64,000 bases of DNA from Neopestalotiopsis rosae. Lineage: Eukaryota > Ascomycota > Sordariomycetes > Amphisphaeriales > Sporocadaceae. Each line of letters opens with the position of its first letter. The stretch's first letter is position 1. Below the pieces are notes generated by a model, which was given only the letters and a program-made list of their open reading frames with translations, searched no databases and had not been told where the DNA came from. Shown here piece by piece: positions 22,201-31,682 of this stretch. The stretch is from NCBI GenBank assembly GCA_023078685.1, contig JALGAS010000007.1:1488001-1552000 (forward strand), in the 5' to 3' direction. The translations under genes were made by a program, and so were the position numbers.

Positions 22201-22759
22201 CAAAATCAGCCTTCTCATCGATCGTGGCGCCAATATTTCAGCTACAAACAAAGCCGGAGAGACACCTTTGCACAATATGATGACGGCCCAGTTTTTCTCT
22301 CATCATCAAGCAACGGCTCGGCTTCTGATTGAGAACGGTGCCAATGTCTCAGCTACTGATCAGAATGGAGCGACAGTACTAACCAATTTGGCAAAATCAC
22401 TTCATCATGGTGACAATTATGTTGCAATGGCAAAGTTTCTTATCGAAAGGGGCGCCAGCGTGCACACTACTGATAATCACGGAAATACACCGTTACACTG
22501 GGCCGTTTCAAAAAACGATATGAACTTAGCTAAGCTCCTGCTTGATAGTGGTGCCGATGTGTCGATTGCCGACAACTACGGAAATACACCATTAATCGAC
22601 GCTTCATTGCAAGGGCAGATCCAGATAGTTGACTTATTGCTGAAACACGGTTCTGATGTTTCGATGACCAACAAGGGGAGAGAGACAGCATTACAGGTAG
22701 CTTTACGTTGGGGGCAGGTTGCTGTAGCCAATCTGCTACGTGAGCACGGTGCGGGCTAG
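19250..22759 (+). CDS. NACHT-ankyrin STAND protein (NLR-like)
   Basis: Intronless, 1169 residues from ATG 19250 (MEPPPKRPRLDE, the usual kind of opening for these proteins); ATG 19190 would add 20 residues. Residues about 38-76 form a Gly/Asn-rich segment with the local repeat NHNIT-NHNIT-NNNIQ. The NACHT NTPase follows: Walker A GKPGAGKST (about 140-148) and Walker B ICLIDALDE (about 236-244), then a winged-helix-like region with CIQWILFARQPLTPTQL. From about residue 702 to the end are 14 ankyrin repeats (TPLHxA and LLIDxGAN patterns), closely similar to one another. Such proteins are signal-sensing ATPases that assemble on ligand binding; in fungi several control heterokaryon incompatibility and cell death. 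The N-terminus has no HET, HeLo, PNP or lipase domain, so the output domain is either the Asn-rich motif or a partner protein. The downstream neighbour (minus strand, convergent, 260 bases away) is also an ankyrin gene. Confidence 0.93.
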   Translation: MEPPPKRPRLDESLAEPWNGVCNDAAKFARRSQLSNTFDGTGISNSQGDVGIGRDANFTTNHNITNHNITNNNIQSQLDTTADTRRALLESLRFHQIDNRRQTIKNAYPKTCRWFLQTDIFKQWEERGTLDHNKFLWIRGKPGAGKSTLMKFLYGHFSKPARRKTKQETIVSFFFNARGDELEKSITGMYRSLLFQLLDIKPDLQHILDQFRLGHQWTIESLRSALEETAQFLEDTPIICLIDALDECDRDQVRDVVSFLETLAGDSTSLHICFASRHYPHITQRGLGIVLEEGIGHQEDITTYLINALQIGHGQRAENIRSRLQEKARGVFMWVVLVVDILNKHYDAGDVRNLDKKIEQLPGDLFSLFRDILTRDNKNPKALLLCIQWILFARQPLTPTQLYLAVLSGLESESLSDCHSENYEDLEADAERYILDKSKGLAEWTRAKSPTVQFIHESVNDFLRKENGLAWLFPDLDSQIEGRSHEALKACCLAYTNFVDDFPGGESYEDISRQEVTKAFRLLEYANSGLLYHAEQAGIYGIDQQSFLANFPRSKWVRQHNLLEKFAVRRYTHKVSLLYILAEAGLSTLIRAHSARQSCYKVEAERHGIPILAASVMKHGAAMLVMLELEAARIPNFDFRELYSRLPPGIEQLSSSSMNFTFHRGRGLLNQLIEYGSDLASLFVVTTKGSRGSYAGPADEPQDGLLHLAMKHGRLETAKFLIKRSSYISRTWWTWSDGQSPLHYASLRGHVELAKLLLDHGCETMHTDNTGATALHMASSFDVAKLLIDRGSNIEATDKRGCTPLHQAAEKGLAAVVEILIDSGANVSAINDAQETPLHTTSQDELAAATKLLVDSGASVSATDKHGRTPLHAACRSNSVAVAELIIEKGANVLDTTRAGDTPLHLVAKFSERANPLVKLLTDSGANILATDPFGRTPLHLACCTKSNGVADLLVESGADVSACDKFGDTPLHMAARSGHDQEDKISLLIDRGANISATNKAGETPLHNMMTAQFFSHHQATARLLIENGANVSATDQNGATVLTNLAKSLHHGDNYVAMAKFLIERGASVHTTDNHGNTPLHWAVSKNDMNLAKLLLDSGADVSIADNYGNTPLIDASLQGQIQIVDLLLKHGSDVSMTNKGRETALQVALRWGQVAVANLLREHGAG
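19361..19478 (+). other. Gly/Asn-rich N-terminal motif of the NACHT-ankyrin protein
   Basis: This part of the coding sequence encodes a GDVGIGRDANF-type stretch followed by the threefold pentad NHNIT, NHNIT, NNNIQ. Asn/Gly-rich motifs just before NACHT domains occur in fungal NLRs, and some are amyloid signalling motifs. Whether this one is functional is inference; I cannot match it to a named motif. Confidence 0.4.
21355..22756 (+). repeat. Tandem array of 14 ankyrin-repeat units in coding DNA
   Basis: Units of about 96-108 bases encode ankyrin repeats. Several units are similar at the DNA level: the string GATAGCGGTGCCA recurs around 21811 and 22017, with close variants near 21714 and 22545, and ACACCATTACA recurs at many unit starts. 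This suggests repeat expansion or exchange within the gene. Confidence 0.75.
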
Positions 22760-23019
22760 TAACGATTATCAGCAATCATTAGCTATGGCATCGCCGCTGT
22801 CACGAATCAAAAAGAGAAATAATGATTATCAATGTTCTGATATGTCCAACCTTTCTTCTGAAATCGAGGACACATAATGCATTGTCACAGAGATTCTGTT
22901 CAAGCAAGCAACGTGAAGGTCCTTGATAATCCAATGATTGAACACGAGTGTTCCATGTTTTATTCTCAAGCAGACCCTCTTCCCCTATGACGATGCCCGA
23001 TAGTGTCGCCCAAAGTGAG

Positions 23020-24973
23020 TCATTGTTGAGTTCCGGTTTGCTTCAGTAATTGGATCATATCTTTCTGCGCCTGTGTTAACGCCCTGTACCTCATTAAATA
23101 TCTCGCCGTTGTCTCTGGCGTGCTTCCTTTGTCGTCCTCAGCCAGGGGATCGGCGCCGTGAGCCAACAGTATCTTTGCCATGCAGATGCATCCATTTTCG
23201 GCAGCCCAGTGAAGCGGCGTGACGCCTCCCCTTGCCACTCCGGGGTACTCCGCCATCAGTTTGGGCCCGCGAAACCCCCAAGGCAGATGCCACTGCCACG
23301 GCACACCCTTGTGCTTCTCATGCCAGCCGTGGAAAAAAGCATGTGCCCGAGCATTGACGTCGGCTCCTCCAGCTATCAACTCCTCCGCCAGCGCGATAGC
23401 GTCTTCGGCAGAGTCATCATCCGGATACATATAACCTGCAAGGCTGTGCAGCGGTGTCCATCCCTCCTGTGTTGAAGGCACGGCGCCGGGATCTGCTCCG
23501 GCCGATATCAAGAGCCGAGCTGCCTGCAGTGCAGAAACACTGGACTTTGTGCGGTCTACCCGGCTTGGAACCAGGCTCCGCTCCGGTGGTGCTCGGACCG
23601 TACGGCTTAGCGCACATAGAAATGGTGTCCAGCCGTTGCTGCTGACTGCGTTTACATCAAGGCCACCCCTTTCATGAATCAGTCTAATCAGTTCACCGTC
23701 ATCGTTATCGGCATTTTTGGTAGATGCGAGTGCATCTTTGTGGAGTCGGAGAAGGTGTTGCAGAAGTGGAATGTTGGCACCGGCAGCGGCGTAGTGGAGA
23801 AGTGATTCTCCATGATTATTGAGTTGGACAAGTAACTCGTACTGTGTCTCCTGTCTATAGCTGAGCCACTTGGTCACAGTGTCACATGGAAGAAAAGACG
23901 CAGCCAGATGTAGTGGCGTCTCGCCGTTCTCGTCTCCAGTAGAAATGGAGCCGCCGTGGTCCAAGGATGCTAATAGGTGTTCGCTAGGAAAGGTTGTCCA
24001 CCTTACCGTACGTTCGAGTTGCTGAGGAGAGGCGAGTCTGTGCATTACAGTCTGTGCATTACAGTCTGCCCTTTCTCGTCCTGGATGTTGGGATCAGCAC
24101 CTACAAAGAAGATAAAGTAAATGGCCGTTAGCTTGTTATCGTGAACATTAGAACGAGGAGGGGCACATCAATAGACTTGCCATTATCCAATAAGCCCCTA
24201 AGCGCGCCACCGAGAGCAACATTACTAGCTGCTACATGTAAAAGCGGTTGGCCGAGGACGCGGGTCCGGTGGTTTGGATTCAAGCCAGTGTTGATAAGTC
24301 GACACACGAGTAGGCGTTGCTTATTCTGATCATCCTGCTCATACTCTGGCAATCCCCTGCGGTCCGGCATCGGCTTCAGACCGCACGCCTTCTCCAGCAT
24401 GTCGTAGCGGACCGCTTCGTCATAATTGACATGCTGCAGTAACACCTGGACGACGTGTTGATGCCACTGCGACACTGCCGCTTTCAGCGCCTTGCTCGTG
24501 ATCTCGGCGGCCCATCCATTCCAAACGGCAAACAGCCACCCCACGATCTCTGCCTGCCCGTGGCCAGAGGCGCTGATCAGACATGAGCCGTGTCCGTGTC
24601 CGTGTCCGTTTACGTGAGTATGAGGGGGCGTGACTTTCCACAGCGCGCTCAAGATGCGGACGTCGCCCATTGCCGCAGCGAGTTGCATCGCCGAGAACTC
24701 CGAGTCGTCTAGGTCCCACTCCAGCAGCGCGTCGGCACCAGCAGTAAGCAGGAGCTGCAATGCCTCGAGGTCACTACACCACACGGCGACATGTAGTGGC
24801 GTGCCCCAGGCATAATTTCTGTGATTGAGTAGACTCTGGGCGTCTTCCCCGCTCAGAAGCATTTGTAGTTCGCTGCGGTCGCTGTCGCGAACAGCAGCGT
24901 GCAAGGCCTCGCTTGGCTTACGGAAGGTATTCTGCATATTCTCGCGAGCCTGTTGTGGAGTCCATAGCGTCAT
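23020..24973 (-). pseudogene. Ankyrin-repeat protein gene, apparently disrupted by a 14-base tandem duplication
   Basis: Two minus-strand blocks (24181-24973 and 23020-24100) encode one ankyrin protein of roughly 620 residues if joined. It starts at ATG 24973. Repeats show as TPLHVAVWCSDLEALQLLL, TPLHLAASF, ESLLHYAAAGANI, TPLHSLAGY and VTPLHWAAENGC. A Gly-His run near residue 125 comes from a GTGTCC microsatellite. The blocks are best joined by a GC-AG intron (24101-24180), which rebuilds the canonical LLDNGADPN hairpin. Just downstream, 24037-24064 is a perfect 14-base tandem duplication; it shifts the frame and gives a TAA at 24045-24047. With one copy fewer, the frame would run on to the stop at 23020. 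Alternatively, a GT-AG intron from 24176 that uses a later CACAG acceptor would skip the defect, at the cost of the hairpin. Function unknown; no NACHT domain. The neighbour is convergent with the NACHT-ankyrin gene. Confidence 0.75.
24037..24064. repeat. 14-base perfect tandem duplication inside the ankyrin gene
   Basis: The unit TCTGTGCATTACAG occurs twice in direct contact (24037-24050 and 24051-24064), followed by TCTG, the start of a third copy. Because 14 is not a multiple of 3, it changes the reading frame. Confidence 0.95.
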
Positions 24974-25544
24974 GTTGGATTGCTTTACATTATTTGTTTC
25001 TAAGCTAGTGATTGCAGTTCCTGTGATCTAGTTGTAGTTGTGTCATTGCCACGTCGGCGAACGGTCCGTTGCCTAGGCATGTATCCTTCGTGTGTGTCGC
25101 CCTGCGGCGCAGCATTGAATGGCTGTATATTGCGGATTCACTGGCTGCAAAGGTAGGAATTATATTGGCCACAAAATCGGGAACTACTACCACTCCTTAC
25201 TTACTGATGCACTTAATCACTTAACCTTATATATTTCGTCGTGCATTTATTTCCTGTATAGCGCCCTATTCGTATGTACCCAAGAAACCCCAAATGTACG
25301 TCATCAATGTAACACGTGTGCTAGGTAATGATCTTCGCTGCCCTATATGCAGGCAGTCCATTATAAAGTACCAGCGACAGGTCTGGCCCAAAAGCCACAA
25401 TTTTGTTGCTGTCTGATGGGTTAGATATGTCTTTCGCCTTGTTTCGTGCAATCTTCACATTACCTCAGTGTTCGATACCTCCTCGTCGTTTCAAGCCAGG
25501 CGACTCTCTAATTTCTCGTGTTAGCACTGGCGCGACTGTCCCAA
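24974..25544. other. Divergent intergenic region, 0.57 kb
   Basis: Shared upstream region of the ankyrin gene (minus) and the P450 gene (plus). AT-rich in the middle. A frame at 25403-25684 overlaps the P450 start in another phase and was judged spurious. Confidence 0.5.
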
Positions 25545-27405
25545 ATGGCTTCGCTTTTTCAGCAGTACGGAGGACTCACCTCTTTACTATACGCAATTTT
25601 GACTTGTGTCAGAAGCCTGACGTGATCCGACTCAATAGAGGGAAGAACTTAGCTGATACCATGCCAGGTCCTACTTCTTCTTAGCTATCAGACACTTTTG
25701 CATCTCCTGCATCGATATCCAGGGCCTTTATTGGCAAAATTTACCAATTTCTACACTGCATTCTTCGCCTACAAGCGCACACTCCATTTGGAGATATGGA
25801 ATTACCACAAAAAATATGGTCCGTCCATGGTTTGTTCATGAACATAAAATCGATGGTGATTCTGACTGGTGAACAGGGCCCGTCGTCCGCCTAGGACCAG
25901 ACAGACTCGTTTTTGACACTCCCCAAGCCTTGAAGGGTACGTATGAGCCCTCTCAACGATGCGCTACTCTCCTTTGACCAGCAGTCAGACATTTACCGAA
26001 ATGACAGAGTCACCAAGCCACCAACCTACCTGGCGACTCAGGCAAAAAAGGGCACCTGCAGTCTTTGGAATACACTAGACCGAGGATTGCACAGTCGCAA
26101 GCGCAGACAGGTCGGTCGTGCTACCACCGAAGCATCCATCAAAGAGTTTGAGCCCACCATGCTCGAGCAAATTGACGTGTTCATCAACGGACTAACAGAA
26201 ACCCTGAGCAAACCTGTCAACATGAAGGAGAGATGTAGTCATATGAGCTTTGATATCATTGGCCTGCTCTCTTTTGGTTACGCACTGAACCTGCAATCCG
26301 ACACCACGAATCAATTACTCCCCGAGAAGCTGAGTCGCGAGAATCACCGCGTGAACACTTATATGCAAATACCGTCAATCCCACGTTTCATGTTGCAACG
26401 CTACTTCAACATGTTCTTCAAAAAAGAGCGTGACGGGACGGCGGAGCTCATAGGTACAATGATTCGTACCCGCATGGCTCAGGACGCCCGTGCAAAGCGC
26501 GATTTGTACTCGTTTTTGGCCGACTCGGTCAATAATGACGATGAGAGCATCCGCATTGGCGACATGTGGCTGGAGGCATTATTTTTCATTATAGCAGGTT
26601 CGTCTCTGTTTCGACTCTGATATCTTGATTGTTTTGATTGCTCACCTCTCATTCACCATACAGGAGGCGACACAACCTCGACTGCCATGAGCGCCACGCT
26701 GTTCTACCTTGCGCGCAATCCGTCTTGTTACCAGAAGCTTGCCCGGGAGATTCGGTTCATGTTCAATAGCGCCGATGAGATCTGCGGGATCGCAATGCCC
26801 AAATGTCATTATCTCCGTGCCTGCATCGACGAGGCGCTGCGCATGTCGCCACCGGTGCCGGGCGCGCTCTGGAGACACTTGGCTCCAGAGGAAGAGGCCG
26901 CAGGACCATTGATCGTGGATGGCCACATCATTCCCAATGGGACAAAAGTAGGGGTGAATATCTACTCGCTGCACCACAACGAGGTAAGTAGTATTTGCAT
27001 GGCGAAAGGTGTATAAATCTGAAGATTTTGCCCTCAGACGACTAACGGGCAATATAGGAGTACTTTCCTCAGCCTTTTGTCTATGATCCAGATCGTTGGC
27101 TAGACTTGGATGAATCAAACAACAGTGCAAAGGAGACGTCACCCAGGGCATCTCGTGAAGCGTTTGCACCTTTTCTCGTCGGTGCTCGGGGCTGCGCCGG
27201 CAAGTCCATGGCCTACCTCGAATTGAGTCTGGCTCTGGCCAAGATCATGTGGCACTTTGACTTCAAACCGGCCCCCGGTGCATTGGGTAATGTCGGGGCG
27301 GGCAATCATGGCGAATTCCACCTTCACGATGTCTTTGCTTCAACCTACGATGGCCCGTATCTGGTATTCGAGGAGCGAGAGCAGCAAAGAAAATGGAAAA
27401 CATAG
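25545..27405 (+). CDS. Cytochrome P450 monooxygenase (6 exons)
   Basis: Model: exons 25545-25607, 25668-25818, 25877-25936, 25989-26597, 26664-26983 and 27058-27405, giving 516 residues, the normal length. The small first exon gives MASLFQQYGGLTSLLYAILT, a membrane anchor, and joins to a Leu-rich stretch and the proline hinge YPGPLLAKFTN. Further landmarks: YHKKYGPVVRLGP, WNTLDRGLHSRKRR, the I-helix AGGDTTST (about 294-301), ExxR Glu351-Arg354, the DPDRW region and the heme motif FLVGARGCAG with ligand Cys447. It should be an ER-anchored heme-thiolate oxidase needing an NADPH reductase. The pattern matches fungal families that act on secondary metabolites or xenobiotics. No polyketide synthase, peptide synthetase or terpene cyclase is in the window, so a pathway cannot be named. 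An isolated P450 next to ankyrin genes fits accessory DNA. Confidence 0.92.
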
Positions 27406-28054
27406 CCTGCGTCTGATTATTTGCAAATTCCTTTTTAGTAACGCAAAGCGAAGTCGAGTTTATTATGGCGAGTGCTCATAGTGTGGTAGGGTGTTCAGTT
27501 TGTCAAAAGGTGGGTTTGTTCTGCTGCAGTAAGCAAGGTGCATAGGTAGTAGTTTCCCAGCCTACTTGCCTGCCAACACGATGCAGACCAGTCACAATCA
27601 CAGTTGCTTTGCTGCACTTATCGGGGTAGATAATGCAGGGTCGCGACTCACTGGGCTCGGTTGCTTGGCTGAAGAAAAGCAAGCCTATCAACAAATTTCA
27701 GGCTTCAAGCGCCCCATATTGGGCAAGCATACGCGTGTTGGCCGCACAATATAGTTCAAATAGGGCAACCACAGTGATTCTGTCTCGTATATACCTATAT
27801 CTTGCGATTGTTATCATCTAGGGGATTAGCCAACTCCAAACTCCAAACTCCAGGCTACCATTTTCGAAAACGCCGCCGCCGTCGTTTATCATGAATCAAC
27901 TACCAAGGTCTTTCAACCCGACCCGAACCGAACGCCTGCAAAAGGAAGATGAATACCGTGTATGCAGGGATACCATCGGTCAAAGGTACAACGCGTTGAC
28001 ACCGAGGGGCTCGGCTGTATGCGAAAAATCAAACGCTCCGCTGAGGTTTAAGTC
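27406..28054. other. Convergent intergenic region, 0.65 kb
   Basis: Lies between the 3' ends of the P450 gene and a minus-strand gene. The plus-strand frame beginning at 27891 runs into the antisense of that gene and has no recognisable content. A short direct repeat of ACTCCAA-type sequence is near 27835. Confidence 0.45.
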
Positions 28055-29230
28055 TCAGCTATACCGTGGACGATTAGTTCGATGGAATTCATCATCCGAG
28101 TCTCTCCGTCTGCGGCGCCATGCCCTGCCTGAACCGTCTGGCGACAGTGGGGATGGGTCATCACGGTGGTCTTGACGATTTCCATGAGCATTGGTGTCTC
28201 CTGCAGCCCGCGAGCCGCCATTAATATCCATTATGCGGTGCAAAGCATCCAAAAAGTCTTTCGAAGTTGCATTTCCACCCATACTGGAAACGCTGGATCC
28301 GATGTGACTCGAAGTCTCGGCGTACTGAGACATAGGCCTCCGGCGGCCATTTCTAGATGCTTGGTACAGATCAGCATTGGTATATGCAAGTGCGATCGCG
28401 AAGAGCTGTACCTTCATCCTCACTCGAACTTTCAGGGTCATAACTGTCTTCTGTGGAACCGGCCTGATTCTTGAGTCGTTCCTGGACCCGACGTCCAATG
28501 GCGAGATCTGTTTCTAAGCCATCATTGACTAGAAATAAGCAGTTCCGAATGCGGAAGCTTCGTCCACGCCCTTGAACCTCAATTCTCCAGCGCAAATTGA
28601 TGAAGACCTTGCGTTCTCCTCTCTTGGATACACCGTGAACAGTCAACTTGCACCGGTCAACGATCGATTGGGAAATGTAACTCCTGTCTCCGTCTCTTAA
28701 TGTCGATATCGCTGGCTTTGCGCTATCATTTGGCAGAATTATCTCAATCATATTTGTCTGCGTCAAGACGAATAAGCAAACGGTTTTGGGCAAACGCATT
28801 GTGGCTGACTTACCGAGTCGTTGAGAGCAAGATCGCTCGGTTGCCCTCCTCCAGTTGAAGTTGGGGGCGTTTGAAAGTGGTGTCTCGACGGAGCTTGTGA
28901 CCTGCCATCACTCGGCACTATACTCGCGTCTGTAGATGGCCCACCGTGGGATCCATCTTGTGGCAGGCGGTAATGCCGTATGCATTCATCAAGAAAAAAC
29001 TTACATACGTCGCGCCCCGTGCTGCGCACAACATCGAAATCCTTGACAATATTGTACAATTCCCTGAGGGGTATATCGGGGCGCGATTGCACACGTCCTT
29101 TGACTGCGACCTCAATGATGTGCAGCACGGTACCTTCGGCCGCCTCGCCGGGTGTCTGGTCTTTCCCGATCTCTGCCGGTGGTGGGAGAGAAGAATGCGG
29201 CGGGTCGGTGGATTGGGTCAACGGATTCAT
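28055..29230 (-). CDS. Uncharacterised protein with a degenerate retropepsin-like domain (3 exons)
   Basis: Model: exons 29230-28814, 28757-28412 and 28359-28055, 355 residues; introns of 56 and 52 bases with GTAAGT and GTACAG donors and in-frame joins. Residues about 140-230 match, segment by segment, the aspartyl-protease-like domain of the neighbouring minus-strand gene: D-x-x-S-x-IS-x-SIVDRCKL; RWRIEVQGRGRSF; a final TDLAIG. Here the position of the catalytic D-T-G reads D-G-D, and ILG reads AIG, so proteolysis is unlikely. The N-terminal 139 residues include a short conserved-looking helix region (PLRELYNIVKDFDVVRSTGR) and a Pro/Ser-rich tail; the C-terminus is Ser-, Gly- and Arg-rich, with an acidic SSSEDE patch. 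I do not recognise a named family. No reverse transcriptase or integrase lies nearby, so this does not look like part of a retroelement. Confidence 0.6.
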
Positions 29231-30279
29231 TGATAATGCTGCTGGGCTACCAGTAACAGCAGTATGAAAGACCTCGATTAATTGGTGTCACAACAGGAGG
29301 CAGTTGCAGGCGCATCCAGCAGCGCAACATAATCGGGCAGGATTGATGGGCGCTCGGCGAGTGTGGAAGGGAAAGTTAGGCAATTCGATCTCCACGGCGA
29401 AGGCGAATGTATTGTGCGCCAGCAGCAATGGTTCGAGAGATGCTGGAGATGATATGGTCGGAATGAATGTGGCCGAACTGATGCCGTCCGATGAAAGGGA
29501 TGGTGTGCATCTTCGCCAGCACCCGCCTGGTTTCCCGGGAGTCTTGGGCTTAAGACCACACAACTGTGAAGCCCATGGTTGGGCCAGTCCAGTCTGGCGC
29601 GACAACCCGACCCCGCGTGTCCACGGCGACTTGCGGGAGCGGGTGCTTCCTGTCTAAGATTCCTGTGTAACCTCACTTCTCTCCGGCGTAGTGCCTGTCG
29701 CGGGGCAGCTTGGCGGAGGGGGATGACGCATCTCAGAACTATAGAAGGCAAGGAACGGTCCCAGCCCAGGTCCTCTCTCAGCTCCAAACAGCGGCTCGAG
29801 TGGGTCTAAGTGACCTGTGCAACTGGGGTTTTCCAACGTGGACACATAAATAGCAGCAGCAACCTGTCAATCCTGCGCCAACCCACCGAAACTCAATGGC
29901 TTTTTATGCTTCTTTTGGATGGCCACGGGGACCCCATTCCCCGCAATTCTTAGCATCAAGATTGGCGTTGTCTGGATCTCCTCGATAAGACATGACATCA
30001 AGGTTCAGATACCAACCTGTAAGGCACTTGGGCTGTTGGAACTTTGGCGATATCGACTGCAAGGGACCATTGCCGTTTACTGTTCCTCTACATAGTAAGG
30101 GGGGAAAGCACACGTGCACACTGGCACGGAGTTGCTCACTCGCAAGCTCTGATACCGCCGTTACGAATCCATTGTGTTGCAGAACTGATAACGTGTATTG
30201 ACATTCCTATTGTCTACGGTATACCCAGTGCACCAAACATTTTCGAGGTCTCGCTTATCGATTACAGGCCACACACGCC
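29231..30279. other. Intergenic region, 1.05 kb, with possible gene remnant
   Basis: Between two minus-strand paralogues. A minus-strand frame from about 29732 down to 29366 reads coherently (for example QVAVDTRGRVVAPDWTGPT and KMHTIPFIGRHQFGHIH) but contains an in-frame TGA and TAA. It could be a decayed exon. Antisense frames of similar length exist, so this is not firm. Confidence 0.3.
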
Positions 30280-31053
30280 TTAATGCTTGCCACCGGAAGT
30301 CCCCTCTTGCTTCGAGTCTCCTTTCTTTCGTGGAGCCTTGTCTTTTCCTCTAGATCCTCCACTATGACTTTGGCTCTGCTGAATCAGCAGAGCGGACTGC
30401 TTGCGGTGCTCAATTTCATTCGCTTGCATTTGACGCTCCTGTTCTTTCTATCCATGGATCAGTCTGATACATCCACAGCTTCTTTGCAGGCATTTCCCAC
30501 TTACTGTCAGCTTTCTCGCAACAAACATGCGCGCATCCGCAGTCTTGGGGCTGTCCGCGCAAATGTCTCTCGCGCGCCCATATTTAGTCACGAACTCGTC
30601 CCCGAGAATCATATCGATTGGCGCCTTCTCAGGTGAAATGAGGAAGACTTCCTCATAACTATTCTTCCCCCTTCCACACCATGTGATCCGCACGCATCTC
30701 TCGCATGTGAAATTCTTCCCATGCATATCAATGAAGACTTTTGGTGGGCAAGCTTCTTCCAACGAGTCGAGTTTACAGTTCCTGACCACATTGGGGTGTA
30801 TCCAATTGACTGGCGTTCCTGTGTCCTCCTTCACCCTTACATCGTATTTCTTTATTCCTCGCTTTGAGGTGGTCAAAACCACCACCCACCACTCAGCATT
30901 ACCATTGCGTGGTGTCTGGCTATTGCTTTCGGAGCCGTTCGCATTTGCCTAAACACATATGAGCATTTCAATCACAAAGTTCAGAGTTCGTGGATTACCC
31001 ACTGGCTGCTGGAGTTTGTCGGGCTCCTTAGCCGCGAGTGAGCCCGCATCCAT
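30280..31053 (-). CDS. Uncharacterised protein with a retropepsin-like domain (3 exons)
   Basis: Model: exons 31053-31003, 30948-30505 and 30447-30280, 220 residues, phase-0 introns of 54 and 57 bases (donors GTGGGT and GTAAGT). The middle exon holds a compact domain: a beta-rich start WWVVVLTT, the motif D59-T60-G61 resembling the catalytic D-[ST]-G of retropepsins, NVVRNCKL, VRITWCGRGKNSY and IDMILGDEF (ILG at about 131-133), the usual order for a single-domain aspartic protease fold. Four Cys lie in the second half of the domain. The last exon is a basic, Gln/Ser/Lys-rich tail ending in SGGKH. There is no signal peptide or transmembrane helix. It is a paralogue of the gene at 28055-29230, but keeps the D-T-G. 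Activity, if any, is unknown. It is transcribed divergently from the DUF6594 gene. Confidence 0.65.
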
Positions 31054-31682
31054 CCTGTCCTTAGCTCAGAACCTATCACGGTCGATCCCTTTCCAGACCT
31101 TTCGTTGGCTACTGTATAATCATGGATTGAATCGTCGGCTTGTCAAATCGACGCTTCTCGATTGTAATGAAATAAATCGGGTCTATACTGTGAGCGGTCA
31201 ATACTCAGCCGGGAAAATGATCACAAAATTTCGGTGGGCGTGGTGTCTTTATACACCAACATAACGTCAAATCTGCCTAGCCGGGGCATACTTGAAGCCT
31301 CATGATATCGCGCTCGCTCACATCTCGTGGTAAGGCTGCCTCAAAACAGGAGGCCATTCATCGGCCGTCATCTAGACTCCGGCTCAGCCTGTTGACTATC
31401 TTCACACGGAGGATACCCAATCCGATTATGCGTGGTCTAAGTGGCTGTTCGTCTGCCGTGTCTACATTTTGGAGGGCGTGCGTGAAGCTTGAGTGGCTGC
31501 AGGTATTCATGGCGGTTGCATTCATGCAAGCCATACTCGATGACAGGTAAGCTCTGCATTGACGCCCAGTACGTTTGTGGGCTATGCATTCAATTGCACA
31601 AATCGCACTCTTGCGCCGATCTCTTCTTTGTTCATCTTCTGCCTCATTTTATCCTTCCTCCGTCCTTGTCCCAATAAGCGCC
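31054..31682. other. Divergent intergenic region, 0.63 kb
   Basis: Shared promoter region of the retropepsin-like gene (minus) and the DUF6594 gene (plus). The last 60 bases before 31683 are pyrimidine-rich (TTCTTTG, TCCTTCC), fitting a leader for the plus-strand gene. Confidence 0.5.

Noticed and set aside
25943..26620. P450 starting at 25943
   Set aside because: This reads through an intron (25937-25988). The upstream exons supply the anchor, proline hinge and YGPVVRLGP, giving a normal-length enzyme.
28055..31053. LTR retrotransposon remnant around the retropepsin-like genes
   Set aside because: No reverse transcriptase, RNase H, integrase, primer-binding site or terminal repeats were seen, and both genes have clean introns.
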